A DNA stretch of 64,000 bases, taken from Desulfuromonadaceae bacterium (GTDB lineage: Bacteria; Desulfobacterota; Desulfuromonadia; Geobacterales; Pseudopelobacteraceae). The stretch's first letter is position 1, and every line of letters starts with the position of its first letter. A model generated the notes under the pieces. The model had not been told where the DNA came from, ran no database searches, and saw only the letters and a list, made by a program, of their open reading frames with translations. The position numbers and the translations under genes were made by a program. The stretch lies in contig JAQUIT010000020.1 in assembly GCA_028681335.1 (NCBI GenBank), forward strand, positions 1-64,000, read 5' to 3'. Positions 28,973 to 38,980 of this stretch are shown one piece after another.

Positions 28973-29533
28973 TCAATGTTTGCGGAGTCCGGCTTTCAGC
29001 TTCGGCTTACCATCTTCAATAACGACCCTGAAGGCAAGATTTTCGGTACCGAGCTTTGCGGTCAGGAGTGGTTTCTGCTTTTCAATGGATGCTGCAACCA
29101 GCTCGCGGGTGATCTTTTCAACCGGCAGGTTGCAGGCTTTTCGTGCTTCACGGAATTCATGAACAAGGCGATCAATGTCCGCCTCAGCTGACGCGTGAGC
29201 GGAATCGTGTGATTCCCTCTCAGGCTTGTCTTTCTGGCGCAGGTGCAGATCGCTGATAAAGCGGTCACGGGAGTAACGCCCCTCCTCCATCAACCTGAGT
29301 ATACGGTTCCAATGTTCACGATAGGTATTGAGCCTCGCCACCAGCATGTTCAAGCGGTGCTTGTACATCGTGTTGTTAATCGGCACGCCGCTGTAGTGAC
29401 GCACCATTTTTTCAACCTCACCCAGCAACTGAAGAGGTTCCCGCTTCTCCAGACCGATAAAGTACTGTTCGTAGCGGGTGATCAGCTGATTAAGTTTCTG
29501 GTCAAGGAGTGTGACGTCCTCTGCAATAGCCAT
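28973..29533 (-). CDS. Conserved unknown helical protein, upstream of mfd
   Basis: This 186 aa soluble protein starts with MAIAEDVTLLDQKLNQLITRY and is mostly charged helix, including a segment NTMYKHRLNMLVARLNTYREHW. I recall similar sequences as the C-terminal domain of the MXAN_5187 family in delta-proteobacteria, but cannot verify this. There is no signal peptide, membrane helix or catalytic motif. It is 19 bp upstream of mfd on the same strand and probably cotranscribed. Function unknown. Confidence 0.7.
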   Translation of the reverse strand: MAIAEDVTLLDQKLNQLITRYEQYFIGLEKREPLQLLGEVEKMVRHYSGVPINNTMYKHRLNMLVARLNTYREHWNRILRLMEEGRYSRDRFISDLHLRQKDKPERESHDSAHASAEADIDRLVHEFREARKACNLPVEKITRELVAASIEKQKPLLTAKLGTENLAFRVVIEDGKPKLKAGLRKH

Positions 29534-29796
29534 CTGCCAGCCTTTTTTTCAATGTTTACGAGCAGCCCTCTCAGGGCACGTTCCGTGATACAGCAAGCAG
29601 CACCATTTACACGGTTTATCCGCCTTGTCCTTATGTATCAAGGTCCATAAAAACGTCCTTTACTATAGCCAAACCAGCAGATAAGTAAAGGTTAAAGATC
29701 GGCCGCAACGTCGCTAATCTCTTGACGCTATGACCATCAATCGCATATTGTGTGCGGAAATGTTTTTCACACCTATTGTTATGGAGCTGATCGGTC

Positions 29797-31170
29797 ATGG
29801 AATCACTTGCCTCCGTTGTACTCGCCGCCGGAAAGGGAACCCGAATGAAATCGGCCCTGATCAAGGTTCTCCACCCCATTGCCGGACAGCCGATGATTAC
29901 CTGGCCGGTGACGGCTGCCCGTGAGGCAGGCTCCGACCCGATCGTGCTGGTTATCGGCCACCAGGCCAATGCGGTACAGGGGACCTTTCGCGGCGCGAAG
30001 GATATTCTCTGCGCCATGCAGGAAGAGCAGCTCGGCACGGGGCATGCTGTTGCCTGTGCTCTGGATGCGTTGGCAGGATTCCGCGGCACCGTCCTGATCC
30101 TGTGTGGAGACACCCCGCTGCTGCGGGCGGAAACGCTGAAGAACATGCTTGCGTTCCATCGTGACAACAGTGCTGCCGTTACGGTGCTGACAGCCATGAT
30201 GGATGACCCTTATGGTTACGGGCGCGTCGTTCGCGATCCGGCCGGACGGGTAACCCGCATCGTCGAACAGAAGGATGCTGACCCTGAGGAGCAGGAGATT
30301 CGCGAGATCAACAGCGGCATTTACTGCATGGATTCGGACTTTCTCTACGCCAACATCAAGGCGCTCGGCAATAACAACGCCCAGCAGGAATACTACCTGA
30401 CCGATCTGTTGGCGATTGCCGTCCGCAAGGAATTGACCTGCCTGGCGATACAGGCCGCCGATGCCGACGAAATCATGGGGATAAACGACCGCATCCAGCT
30501 TGCGAGCGCCGGACGGATCCTGCGCAGCCGCATCAACCGCGAACATATGCTGAACGGCGTTACAATAATTGACCCGGAAAACACCTACATTGATCACGGC
30601 GTTACCATCGGCTGCGATACGACCATCCACCCCGGCTGCAACATCGGCGGCGGGACGGTCATCGGCGAAGGCTGTCTGATCGACGGCGGCGTCAGCATCA
30701 CCGGCTGCCGCATCGGCGATGACTGCCATATCAAGGCTGCATCGGTACTGGAAGATTCCGAGCTTGGCGAAGACGTCACCATCGGACCGATGGCGCATCT
30801 GCGCCCCGGCACCGTACTGGGCAACCAGGTAAAGATCGGCAACTTCGTCGAAACCAAGAAGATCGTCATGGGGAAAGGGTCAAAAGCATCGCACCTCACC
30901 TATCTCGGCGATGCTGAAATAGGCTGTAACGTCAACATCGGCTGCGGCACGATTACCTGCAACTACGACGGCGTCAACAAGCATCGCACCGTTATCGGCG
31001 ATGACGTGTTCATCGGCAGTGACGTGCAGCTGGTGGCACCGGTCACTGTCGGACGCAACTCACTGGTGGCAGCCGGCACGACCGTCACGAGTGATGTACC
31101 CCCCGATTCGCTGACCATCTCACGGGTCCCCCAGGTGAATAAAGAAGGCTGGCGTTTGAAGAAAAAATAG
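29797..31170 (+). CDS. glmU: Bifunctional GlmU, N-acetylglucosamine-1-phosphate uridyltransferase / glucosamine-1-phosphate acetyltransferase
   Basis: GlmU acetylates glucosamine-1-phosphate and makes UDP-GlcNAc. The N-terminal nucleotidyltransferase motif is VVLAAGKGTRMKSALIKVLH (family consensus has D/P at two of these positions), with CGDTPLL as the metal site. The C-terminal half is a left-handed beta-helix of hexapeptide repeats with the acetyltransferase active-site region (GNFVETKK, HLTYLGDAEIG, NYDGVNKHRT). The length of 457 aa is normal. A GGAG lies about 11 nt before the ATG. Confidence 0.96.
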   Translation: MESLASVVLAAGKGTRMKSALIKVLHPIAGQPMITWPVTAAREAGSDPIVLVIGHQANAVQGTFRGAKDILCAMQEEQLGTGHAVACALDALAGFRGTVLILCGDTPLLRAETLKNMLAFHRDNSAAVTVLTAMMDDPYGYGRVVRDPAGRVTRIVEQKDADPEEQEIREINSGIYCMDSDFLYANIKALGNNNAQQEYYLTDLLAIAVRKELTCLAIQAADADEIMGINDRIQLASAGRILRSRINREHMLNGVTIIDPENTYIDHGVTIGCDTTIHPGCNIGGGTVIGEGCLIDGGVSITGCRIGDDCHIKAASVLEDSELGEDVTIGPMAHLRPGTVLGNQVKIGNFVETKKIVMGKGSKASHLTYLGDAEIGCNVNIGCGTITCNYDGVNKHRTVIGDDVFIGSDVQLVAPVTVGRNSLVAAGTTVTSDVPPDSLTISRVPQVNKEGWRLKKK

Positions 31171-31202
31171 CATTCTGTACAACGAGCCCTATCGATTAAC
31201 AG

Positions 31203-33041
31203 ATGGCTTTTGCGTATAAAACAAGGGAACACGTGGCTGAAACAGTGCAGAACATAACAGAAAGCTCGGAGATCCCGGCCAACGAAGGTGGCGCCGAATG
31301 CTCTCAGCAGGAAAAGGACATCCGGGAGTGCCTGCGGCGCACAAAACAGGCGTTACTCCTTAGCGAGACCAGACTGGCCCGTGCCCAGAAGATCGCCTGC
31401 ATGGGGAGCTGGGAATGGGATATCGCCTCCGGTGACCTGTACTGGTCGGCTGAACTGTACCGCATTTTCGGCCTGACTGTCGGAGAACCGGCAACCATCA
31501 CCATGGAATGGCTGTACACCCGCATACATCCGCTTGATGTGGTGGCATTCAAAACTGCGGTGCGCAATACCGTTAAAAGCGGTGTCGCTCTCGACATCAA
31601 CTATCGGATCATCTCCGGCAATGAGAGCGAGATAGTCGTTAACAGCCAGGGCGAACTCGAGTATGACGAATCGGGATGCGCCCGTCTCATCTCCGCAACG
31701 ACACTGGACATCACCGCCAGAATCAATGCTGAAAGCAAGATCCAGCAGCTGATCAACTACGACTCCCTGACCGGGCTTCCCAACCGCAGCCTGCTGCATG
31801 ACAGGCTTCACCTCGCAATAGCCCAGGCATCCCGGGAAAAGCAGCTGCTTGGCGTACTAATGCTTGACCTTGACCGTTTCAAAAGCATCAACGAAACCTT
31901 GGGGCATCGCACCGGGGACAAGCTGCTGAAAGCGGTAGCCCAGCGACTACTGGCATGTATCCGTGACAGCGATACTCTGGCACGACTTGGTGGCGATGAA
32001 TACGTAGCCATCCTGGCTGGCGTGGCGCATGAAGAAGGCATTGCCACCGTTGCAAAAAAAATCCTCGCCGTGGTAGCGGAACCCTTTTACATCGACGGCA
32101 ACGAAATTTTCACCACCTGCAGTATCGGCATCGCCACGTACCCGACGGACGGCGAGGACAGTCACACGCTGCTGAAGCATGCCGATTTGGCGATGTATCA
32201 GGCCAAAGAAATGGATCGCAACCGCTTCCAGTTTTTCTCTCGTGAAATGAACAACCTGGTCCTGGAGCGGATGATGCTCGAGAACTCCATGCGCAAAGGA
32301 CTTGAACGCGGTGACTTCTTTCTTGTCTACCAACCGCAGATAGATGCGCGCAGCGGCAAGATTTTCGGCATGGAGGCCCTGTTACGCTGGCACCATCCCG
32401 ACATGGGACTGTTGCCTCCTGACCGGTTCATTCCACTGGCAGAAGAAAACGGCCTCATCATCCCGCTTGGTGAGTGGGTGCTACGCACCGCCTGCCGCCA
32501 GAACAAGGCCTGGCAGGACCAGGGATTGCCGCTGGTGCGCGTTGCGGTCAACCTTTCGGCCAAACAGTTTGGTCAGTACCATCTTGACGAGGTTGTTGCC
32601 TCGACACTGCTCGAGACCGGATTGGACGCTGAGTGGCTTGAGCTCGAACTGACCGAGAGTGCCATCATGAAGGAAGCTGACAAGAACATCGCTCTTTTGA
32701 CAAAGTTCAAGGAGATGGGAATTTCAGTGGCTATCGACGACTTCGGCACCGGCTACTCATCTCTTTCCTACCTGAAAAACTTCCCGATCAACCGCCTTAA
32801 AATTGACAGGTCTTTTGTGCGCGACATCACCACAAACCCGGACGATGCCGCCATTGCACGGATCATCATCGACATTGCCCGTTCCCTCAACCTGAGCGTC
32901 ATTGCTGAAGGTGTTGAAACCCGTGCCCAGATGCAGTTCCTCTCCTTCAACAATTGCGTAGAAATGCAGGGGTATCTTTTCAGCCGTCCGGTACCGGCAG
33001 AAGAATTTGCCGAACTTCTCTTGAACGGGTTGACCATTTAA
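31203..33041 (+). CDS. PAS-GGDEF-EAL protein, c-di-GMP turnover
   Basis: This 612 aa cytoplasmic protein can make or break c-di-GMP. A PAS domain (about residues 50-175) is followed by GGDEF (about 185-345), with LARLGGDEY as active site and RDSD as the inhibitory I-site. The EAL domain (about 360-610) has intact motifs: GMEALLRW, VNLSAKQF, ELTES, DDFGTGYSSLSYL, KIDRSFV, EGVET and QGYLFSRP. Both halves look catalytically competent. The ATG at 31203 has no good ribosome binding site; a GTG at 31233 preceded by AAGGGA is an alternative. It follows glmU by 32 bp. Confidence 0.9.
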   Translation: MAFAYKTREHVAETVQNITESSEIPANEGGAECSQQEKDIRECLRRTKQALLLSETRLARAQKIACMGSWEWDIASGDLYWSAELYRIFGLTVGEPATITMEWLYTRIHPLDVVAFKTAVRNTVKSGVALDINYRIISGNESEIVVNSQGELEYDESGCARLISATTLDITARINAESKIQQLINYDSLTGLPNRSLLHDRLHLAIAQASREKQLLGVLMLDLDRFKSINETLGHRTGDKLLKAVAQRLLACIRDSDTLARLGGDEYVAILAGVAHEEGIATVAKKILAVVAEPFYIDGNEIFTTCSIGIATYPTDGEDSHTLLKHADLAMYQAKEMDRNRFQFFSREMNNLVLERMMLENSMRKGLERGDFFLVYQPQIDARSGKIFGMEALLRWHHPDMGLLPPDRFIPLAEENGLIIPLGEWVLRTACRQNKAWQDQGLPLVRVAVNLSAKQFGQYHLDEVVASTLLETGLDAEWLELELTESAIMKEADKNIALLTKFKEMGISVAIDDFGTGYSSLSYLKNFPINRLKIDRSFVRDITTNPDDAAIARIIIDIARSLNLSVIAEGVETRAQMQFLSFNNCVEMQGYLFSRPVPAEEFAELLLNGLTI

Positions 33042-33135
33042 CCGTAGCAGACAAAGAAATCCATTACACACGACAAAATTTTCGTAAGAAACGCCTGCTA
33101 GCGCAACCTCAAAGGCATTGACGTCGATATTTTCC

Positions 33136-33741
33136 CTAGGGTTTTCCCCCACCAGCTTTATCTGTCGGATTTGTCGGGCCATGACCTTGAGTGGGCTGTT
33201 CCGGTTTTGTACCGATTATAATACACTCCCCAACGGAACCTTTTGCGCAGACACCTTTGTTAATCCAGATGGCACCATCGAGGGTAGCCTGATCCAGTTT
33301 CGCGGCGGTCAGCGCCGACTGATAGAAGCTTGTCATTTTCAAGTTTGCCCCGGTCATGTCGACCCGTTCAAGATTAGAACCCATCATGTTAGCGCGCTCG
33401 AGATTAGAGCCTCTCATGTCTGCGCCTTGCAGGTTGCAATCTCTCAAGTCCAATCCAACAAGATTCAGTCCGCTTAGATTCCTCCCGGCGAGGTTCCTTG
33501 TAGTACTCAAAATTTCAGCGATTTGTTTGTAGGACAGTTTTTCACCAGGTTTCGGTTCATACACGGTTGATTTTTTTGTGTCAGGTCCGTTTGTTGCCAA
33601 AGCATCGGGATTTGTGGCTGCAGCACCCAAATCAGAGTTGGCGTACCTCTCCTGGGCCAGCGAGGGAGAGGGTATTGAAAACGCGCCAACAATCGTCAGA
33701 ATCAAACAGGTCTTATTGAGTACTCTCAATTTCATTGTCAT
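33136..33741 (-). CDS. Secreted pentapeptide-repeat protein
   Basis: A signal peptide (LILTIVGAFSIPSPSLAQ) precedes about 60 residues of unstructured, Lys/Pro-rich sequence, then a run of pentapeptide repeats of the A(D/N)LxX type (LAGRNLSGLNLVGLDLRD, then repeats such as GADMRGSNLERANM) at about residues 90-150. Two cysteines near the C-terminus (GVCAKGSVGECI) may form a disulfide. The length is 201 aa. A GGGGGA site precedes the ATG. The pentapeptide right-handed helix predicts a binding, not enzymatic, role in the periplasm or outside. Confidence 0.85.
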   Translation of the reverse strand: MTMKLRVLNKTCLILTIVGAFSIPSPSLAQERYANSDLGAAATNPDALATNGPDTKKSTVYEPKPGEKLSYKQIAEILSTTRNLAGRNLSGLNLVGLDLRDCNLQGADMRGSNLERANMMGSNLERVDMTGANLKMTSFYQSALTAAKLDQATLDGAIWINKGVCAKGSVGECIIIGTKPEQPTQGHGPTNPTDKAGGGKP

Positions 33742-33794
33742 GTGATCCCCCTTTTGAATTGAGCCTATTGTTACCTGTATTGCGGGACTGAAGA

Positions 33795-33853
33795 GCGGGC
33801 TTGCCGGCGTGAAAACCGACCCTGTGCCTCCGGCTTAAGCCAACGCGAGTATA
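33795..33853 (-). promoter_or_regulatory. Promoter and GC-rich 5' leader of the pentapeptide-repeat gene
   Basis: A TATACT -10 box lies at 33853-33848 on the minus strand, about 105 bp before the ATG. The perfect palindrome GGCTTAAGCC (33832-33841) sits at the predicted start point, followed by a leader with possible GCCGG/CCGGC pairing. No known riboswitch class could be recognised. Confidence 0.4.
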
Positions 33854-33969
33854 TAGCATGGCTCAACACGGGAATGAATTTTTATAAGCATTCTCAAATA
33901 GCACCGAGCCTCTCCCTGATTACTCCACGCGCACCTGACACCTGCATCTATTCTGCCATACAAAGTCGC

Positions 33970-34015
33970 TTCATACTAAAACCGATCTGTGATATATTGC
34001 AAAGTCACTTTGCAA
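33970..34015 (+). promoter_or_regulatory. Promoter and 19-bp palindrome of uvrA
   Basis: TTCATA (33970-33975) and TATATT (33993-33998) with a 17 bp spacer form a promoter candidate. The perfect palindrome TTGCAAAGTCACTTTGCAA (33997-34015) overlaps the end of the -10 box and the predicted start point and ends 15 bp before the uvrA ATG. It could be a repressor site or a 5' hairpin. Confidence 0.5.
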
Positions 34016-34030
34016 CAGAATGGATACCGT

Positions 34031-36892
34031 ATGGCACACGACAAAATCATTGTAAAAGGCGCTTGCGAACACAACCTCAAGTGCATCGACGTCGAAATCC
34101 CGCGCGACCAACTGGTCGTCATCACCGGGCTTTCCGGCTCCGGCAAGTCCACCCTGGCGTTTGACACCATCTATGCCGAGGGGCAGCGCCGCTACGTCGA
34201 ATCACTCTCTTCCTATGCCCGCCAGTTTCTGGAGCAGATGGAAAAACCGGATGTCGAGTCGATTGAGGGACTGTCACCGGCAATCTCCATAGAACAGAAA
34301 ACCACCAGTAAAAATCCACGCTCCACCGTCGGCACCGTCACCGAAATCTATGATTATCTGCGCCTGCTCTTTGCCCGGGTCGGGCATCCGCACTGCACCT
34401 CCTGCAACAAGGAGATCACCTCGCAGACCGTTTCCCAGATGGTTGACCAGATCATGCTCCTGGCCGCCGGAACGAAGCTGACCCTGCTGGCCCCGATGAT
34501 CCGCGGCCGCAAGGGGGAATACAAGAAAGAGCTCAATCAGCTGCGCAAAGAGGGGTTTACCCGGGTTGTTGTTGACGGCGTCGTACGGGAACTGGCCGAC
34601 GACATCGAGATGGACAAGAAGAAAAAACATGACATCGACATCGTTGTCGACCGGATCGTCGTCAAGGAGGGAGTGCAGCGCCGCCTCGCAGATTCGCTGG
34701 AAACCGCCCTGCACCATGCCGATGGGGTGGTGAAGATTGAAGCGGTCGCCCCGGCGAATGATGAACTGGCCGAAGGAAAGAGTAAAAAAGCGGCCAAACC
34801 GGCACAGATGCTCTTCTCGGAAAAACTCGCCTGCGTCGATTGCGGCGTGTCATATCAGGAGGTCACCCCGCGGCTTTTCTCCTTCAACAACCCGCATGGT
34901 GCCTGTCCGGACTGTACCGGTCTCGGCACGCGCATGTACTTCGATGCCGACCTCGTGATCCCCAACCAGGAACTCTCCCTGCGCGAAGGGGCCATTGCCC
35001 CGTGGGAAAAGCGCCTCTCCGGCTGGTTCCACCTGATTCTGGATGCGCTGGCAAAAGCCTACTCGTTCGACATCCGCACCCCGTTCAAGGAGTTGCCGGA
35101 GAGTGTCCGCGACGTAATTCTGAACGGTTCCGGTGGGAAAAAGATCGAGTTCTGGTGGGAAGAGGATGGTGAACGCCGCCATACCTACCAGAAAGAGTTT
35201 GAGGGTGTGCTGAACAACCTGCAGCGACGTTGGCGTGAAACGGAATCGGAGACGTCCCGCGAAGAGCTGGAAAAATACATGAATATCATGCCCTGCCCGA
35301 CCTGCCAGGGAGCCCGTCTCCGCCCCGAGGCTCTGCATGTGCTGATTGGCGGGGTCACCATCCGCGACGTGACGGCACTCTCAATCCGTGACTGCCTTCG
35401 CTTTTTCGAAGAACTGACGCTGAGTGACAAAGAGCAGGAGATCGGCCGCCGCATACTCAAGGAGATTCGTGAGCGGCTCTCGTTTCTGGTCAACGTCGGC
35501 CTCGATTACCTGTCACTCGACCGCACCTCCGGCACCCTCTCCGGCGGCGAAGGGCAGCGCATCCGTCTCGCAACCCAAATCGGTTCAAGCCTGGTCGGTG
35601 TGCTCTACATCCTCGACGAACCGTCAATCGGCCTGCACCAGCGTGACAACGCCCGCCTCCTGGGGACCCTCAAACGACTGCGCGACATCGGCAACACCGT
35701 GCTGGTTGTTGAGCATGACGAAGAGACCATCATGGAGGCCGACCACCTGATCGACATGGGGCCGGGCGCCGGTGTGCATGGCGGCGAAGTCGTCGCCCAG
35801 GGGACGCCGGCAGAGGTCATGGCCAATCCGGCCTCGCTGACCGGACGTTACCTTTCCGGGGAGCTTTCCATCGCCGTACCAACGAAGCGTCGCAAAGCGG
35901 ATAAATTTCTGCAGATCATCGGCGCTTCCGAGAACAACCTCAAAGAGGTCAGCGTGGAAATCCCGCTCGGCATCATGACCTGCGTCACCGGCGTGTCCGG
36001 CTCCGGCAAGTCGACCCTGATCATCGACACCCTGCACAAAGTGCTGGGGCAACGTCTGTACCGCAGCCGCGAGAAAGCCGGCGCGGTCCGGGACATCGTG
36101 GGGCTTGAGCACCTCGACAAGGTCATCAACATCGACCAGTCTCCGATCGGGCGTACGCCACGATCCAATCCGGCCACCTACACCGCCGTCTTCAGCGATA
36201 TCCGCGACCTGTTCTCCAATCTCCCCGAGTCCAAACTGCGCGGCTACAAGCCGGGGCGCTACTCGTTCAACGTCAAGGGGGGGCGCTGTGAGGCGTGCTC
36301 AGGCGACGGCATCATCAAGATCGAGATGCACTTCCTCCCCGATGTGTATGTGGAGTGCGAAGTCTGTAAAGGGGCGCGCTACAACCGCGAAACGCTGGAG
36401 GTGCATTTCAAGGGGAAATCGATTGCCGACGTGCTGGACATGACGGTATCGCAGGCGCTGGAGTTCATGGGGGCTATCCCGCGCATCAAGAACAAGCTGG
36501 CCACGCTGGAAGAGGTCGGGCTCGGCTATATCAAGCTGGGACAGGCGGCAACAACCCTTTCCGGCGGTGAGGCACAACGGGTGAAACTGGCCAAGGAGCT
36601 TTCAAAGCGTGCCACCGGCCGGACGATCTACATCCTTGACGAACCGACCACCGGGCTGCATTTCCACGACATCGCCAAGTTGCTGGAGGTTATTCAGAGG
36701 CTGGTCGATTCCGGCAACACCATCGTCATCATTGAACATAATCTGGATGTCATCAAAACCGCCGACTGGATCATTGACCTGGGACCGGAGGGGGGCGACC
36801 GGGGCGGTGAAATTGTTGCGACCGGAACGCCGGAGCAGGTGGCGAAAGTTACACGATCATATACCGGGCAGTACCTGAGGAAGATGCTGTAA
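34031..36892 (+). CDS. uvrA: Excinuclease ABC subunit A
   Basis: UvrA is the damage-recognition ATPase of nucleotide excision repair. The start [17 protein letters not shown] is chosen by homology; upstream in-frame sequence is not conserved. The two ABC modules show Walker [10 protein letters not shown] and GVSGSGKST, signature LSGGEGQR and LSGGEAQR, and zinc fingers with CPDC/CPTC and CEAC/CEVC. The length of 953 aa is normal. Its TAA overlaps the ATG of the next gene (TAATG). Confidence 0.97.
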   Translation: MAHDKIIVKGACEHNLKCIDVEIPRDQLVVITGLSGSGKSTLAFDTIYAEGQRRYVESLSSYARQFLEQMEKPDVESIEGLSPAISIEQKTTSKNPRSTVGTVTEIYDYLRLLFARVGHPHCTSCNKEITSQTVSQMVDQIMLLAAGTKLTLLAPMIRGRKGEYKKELNQLRKEGFTRVVVDGVVRELADDIEMDKKKKHDIDIVVDRIVVKEGVQRRLADSLETALHHADGVVKIEAVAPANDELAEGKSKKAAKPAQMLFSEKLACVDCGVSYQEVTPRLFSFNNPHGACPDCTGLGTRMYFDADLVIPNQELSLREGAIAPWEKRLSGWFHLILDALAKAYSFDIRTPFKELPESVRDVILNGSGGKKIEFWWEEDGERRHTYQKEFEGVLNNLQRRWRETESETSREELEKYMNIMPCPTCQGARLRPEALHVLIGGVTIRDVTALSIRDCLRFFEELTLSDKEQEIGRRILKEIRERLSFLVNVGLDYLSLDRTSGTLSGGEGQRIRLATQIGSSLVGVLYILDEPSIGLHQRDNARLLGTLKRLRDIGNTVLVVEHDEETIMEADHLIDMGPGAGVHGGEVVAQGTPAEVMANPASLTGRYLSGELSIAVPTKRRKADKFLQIIGASENNLKEVSVEIPLGIMTCVTGVSGSGKSTLIIDTLHKVLGQRLYRSREKAGAVRDIVGLEHLDKVINIDQSPIGRTPRSNPATYTAVFSDIRDLFSNLPESKLRGYKPGRYSFNVKGGRCEACSGDGIIKIEMHFLPDVYVECEVCKGARYNRETLEVHFKGKSIADVLDMTVSQALEFMGAIPRIKNKLATLEEVGLGYIKLGQAATTLSGGEAQRVKLAKELSKRATGRTIYILDEPTTGLHFHDIAKLLEVIQRLVDSGNTIVIIEHNLDVIKTADWIIDLGPEGGDRGGEIVATGTPEQVAKVTRSYTGQYLRKML

Positions 36893-37143
36893 TGGACACA
36901 TTTAATCCTGCAATTGGAACAGAAGGGCCGAATCCGCTGTTCGACCACTCGCACCTGCTGGAACTGGCCGCAACGAAGATGCCGTTCGGTAAATTCCAGG
37001 GACGCCGCCTCGTTGATCTGCCGGAACATTATGTCGTCTGGTTTGCCGGACAGGGTTTTCCGCCGGGAAAGCTGGGGGATATGCTGCGAACGGTCTACGA
37101 AATCAAGGTCAACGGGCTGGAATATCTGTTTGACAAGCTTTAG
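36892..37143 (+). CDS. DUF3820 family small protein
   Basis: This 83 aa protein carries the DUF3820 signature MPFGKFQGRRLVDLPEHYVVWF, followed by GFPPGKLGDMLRTVYEIKVNGL. Family members have been called putative quorum-sensing-regulated virulence factors, but no function is established. It overlaps uvrA by 1 bp and is probably translated by coupling. Confidence 0.85.
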   Translation: MDTFNPAIGTEGPNPLFDHSHLLELAATKMPFGKFQGRRLVDLPEHYVVWFAGQGFPPGKLGDMLRTVYEIKVNGLEYLFDKL

Positions 37144-37302
37144 AGAGCATTGTCAGCTGCAGTCATGGCATCAAACAGCCGTCTGTTTATACCGCTAAGA
37201 ATATAATTATACGCACCAGCATCGGCCTCTTCGACGCTAACTTCCTTCAATTACAGCCTTTGGATTGCAAACAAATCTGAAAATGCCATTCTAAAAATTT
37301 AC

Positions 37303-37345
37303 TTTACGTAAATCCCCTTGCAAATCCGGCTTTTCCTTCTATATT
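37303..37345 (+). promoter_or_regulatory. Promoter and palindrome upstream of mmdADCB
   Basis: TTGCAA (37318-37323) and TATATT (37340-37345) with a 16 bp spacer form a promoter candidate about 45 bp before mmdA. The 10 bp palindrome TTTACGTAAA (37303-37312) lies just upstream of the -35 box, a typical activator position. Confidence 0.5.
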
Positions 37346-37390
37346 TTTTACTTCAACCAAAAGTCGTTCAACAGTAAAGGAGTCATTTTA

Positions 37391-38944
37391 ATGGCTATAA
37401 AAAAGCAACTTCTTGATGAGCTCCGCCAACGGCGCACCGATGCATTAGCCGGCGGCGGCAAGGAAAAAATGAAAAAAAGACACGCTGAAGGGCGTCTGGG
37501 TGCCCGCGAGCGGGTCGAGCTCATGTTTGATGAGGAGTCGTTCAATGAGTTCGGCTTGCATGTGAACCACGCCTGCCATATGCCCGGTTTTGTCGGAAAA
37601 TTCATGCCGGGGGACGGCGTTGTAACCGGTACCGGCAATGTTGACGGCCGACCCGTAGCGATCTATAGCCAGGACTTTACCGTGGGTGGCGGCGCCCTCG
37701 GACAGATGCATGCCAAGAAGATCTGCGACATCATGACCCTCGCCTGCGAAACCGGCATCCCGGTCGTGGCGATCAACGATTCCGGCGGCGCCCGCATTCA
37801 GGAGGCTATTCACAGCCTTTCCGGGTATGGCCAGGTATTCTACAAAAACGTCGCAGCCTCGGGGGTAATACCCCAGATCGCCATCATTGCCGGCCCCTGT
37901 GCCGGTGGTGCCGCCTACAGTCCGGCCCTGATGGATTTCCTCATTCAGACACGCACCCATTCAAGCATGTTCATCTGCGGCCCGGAAGTCATCAAAGCGG
38001 CAACCGGTCAGGTTGCCCCCATTGAACAGTACGGCTCAGCCGAAGCTCATGCAAGCATCAGCGGCAATATTCATTTCATTGCCGAAGATGACCGGCATGC
38101 CATCAGCATCGCCCAGAAACTGATCAGCTTTCTGCCGCTGAATAACCTGCAGGACCCGCCGCACCATATCCCCGAAGACATCAGTTGCGAGCGTGACGAA
38201 GCGATGAACGAACTGGTTCCGGAGGATGCAAGAGCCGGCTTTGATGTCTATACGGTTATCGAGCAACTTGTCGACCCCGGAGAGTGGCTTGAGGTCCATC
38301 GCGAGTTTGCCCGCAACATTGTAGTCGGCTTTGGGCGTATAAACGGGATGGTAGTCGGCATTGTCGCCAACCAGCCAGCCTTTAAAGCCGGGTGTCTGGA
38401 CATTGACAGTTCCGACAAGGCGGCGCGCTTCATCCGTTTCTGCAACGCCTTCAATGTGCCGCTGGTTAACCTGGTGGATGTACCCGGATTCATGCCGGGT
38501 CTGGCTCAGGAGCGTGGCGGCATTATTCGCCATGGCGCCAAGATGCTCTTTGCCTACGCCGCCGCCACCGTACCGAAGATCACCTTGATCATGCGCAAGG
38601 CTTACGGAGGGGCCTACCTTGCCATGTGCTCCAAAGACATGGGTGCCGATTTCGTCTTTGCCTGGCCCTGCGCCGAGATCGCGGTGATGGGGGCGGAGAG
38701 TGCCACCAAGATTATCTACAAGAAGGAGATCGAGGAGGCGGAAGACCATAAATCAAAGGAAGACGAACTGGTACAGTCGTATCGCAACCAGTTTGCAACC
38801 CCCTATCAGGCCGCTTCGCGTGACTTGATTACCGATGTGATCGAACCCTCGGAGACACGCTTTCGTATCTCCCAGGCACTGCGGATTTCGCTTACCAAAC
38901 GGGTAACCAGACCGGCAAAGAAGCATGGCTTGATACCGTTGTAA
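37391..38944 (+). CDS. mmdA: Methylmalonyl-CoA decarboxylase alpha subunit (carboxyltransferase)
   Basis: This subunit moves the carboxyl group from (S)-methylmalonyl-CoA to biotin on MmdC. It is a 517 aa carboxyltransferase of the propionyl-CoA/methylmalonyl-CoA family with ERVELMFDEESFNEFG, the acyl-CoA oxyanion loops NDSGGARIQE and AGPCAGGAAYSPAL in the N-terminal half, and VPGFMPGLAQERGGIIRHG and RKAYGGAYLAM in the second half. The neighbouring BCCP, OadG-like and OadB-like genes, and the lack of a biotin carboxylase gene, show it is a sodium-pump decarboxylase rather than a carboxylase. Glutaconyl-CoA as substrate is less likely. An AGGAG site precedes the ATG. Confidence 0.88.
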   Translation: MAIKKQLLDELRQRRTDALAGGGKEKMKKRHAEGRLGARERVELMFDEESFNEFGLHVNHACHMPGFVGKFMPGDGVVTGTGNVDGRPVAIYSQDFTVGGGALGQMHAKKICDIMTLACETGIPVVAINDSGGARIQEAIHSLSGYGQVFYKNVAASGVIPQIAIIAGPCAGGAAYSPALMDFLIQTRTHSSMFICGPEVIKAATGQVAPIEQYGSAEAHASISGNIHFIAEDDRHAISIAQKLISFLPLNNLQDPPHHIPEDISCERDEAMNELVPEDARAGFDVYTVIEQLVDPGEWLEVHREFARNIVVGFGRINGMVVGIVANQPAFKAGCLDIDSSDKAARFIRFCNAFNVPLVNLVDVPGFMPGLAQERGGIIRHGAKMLFAYAAATVPKITLIMRKAYGGAYLAMCSKDMGADFVFAWPCAEIAVMGAESATKIIYKKEIEEAEDHKSKEDELVQSYRNQFATPYQAASRDLITDVIEPSETRFRISQALRISLTKRVTRPAKKHGLIPL

Positions 38945-38980
38945 TACGGAAAGATACCAAGACCAAAACCAGGAGGAAGC

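Noticed and set aside
33742-33853. c-di-GMP (GEMM) riboswitch in the pentapeptide-gene leader
   Set aside because: A GCACAGGG string is present but the second conserved strand and the tetraloop-receptor order do not match.
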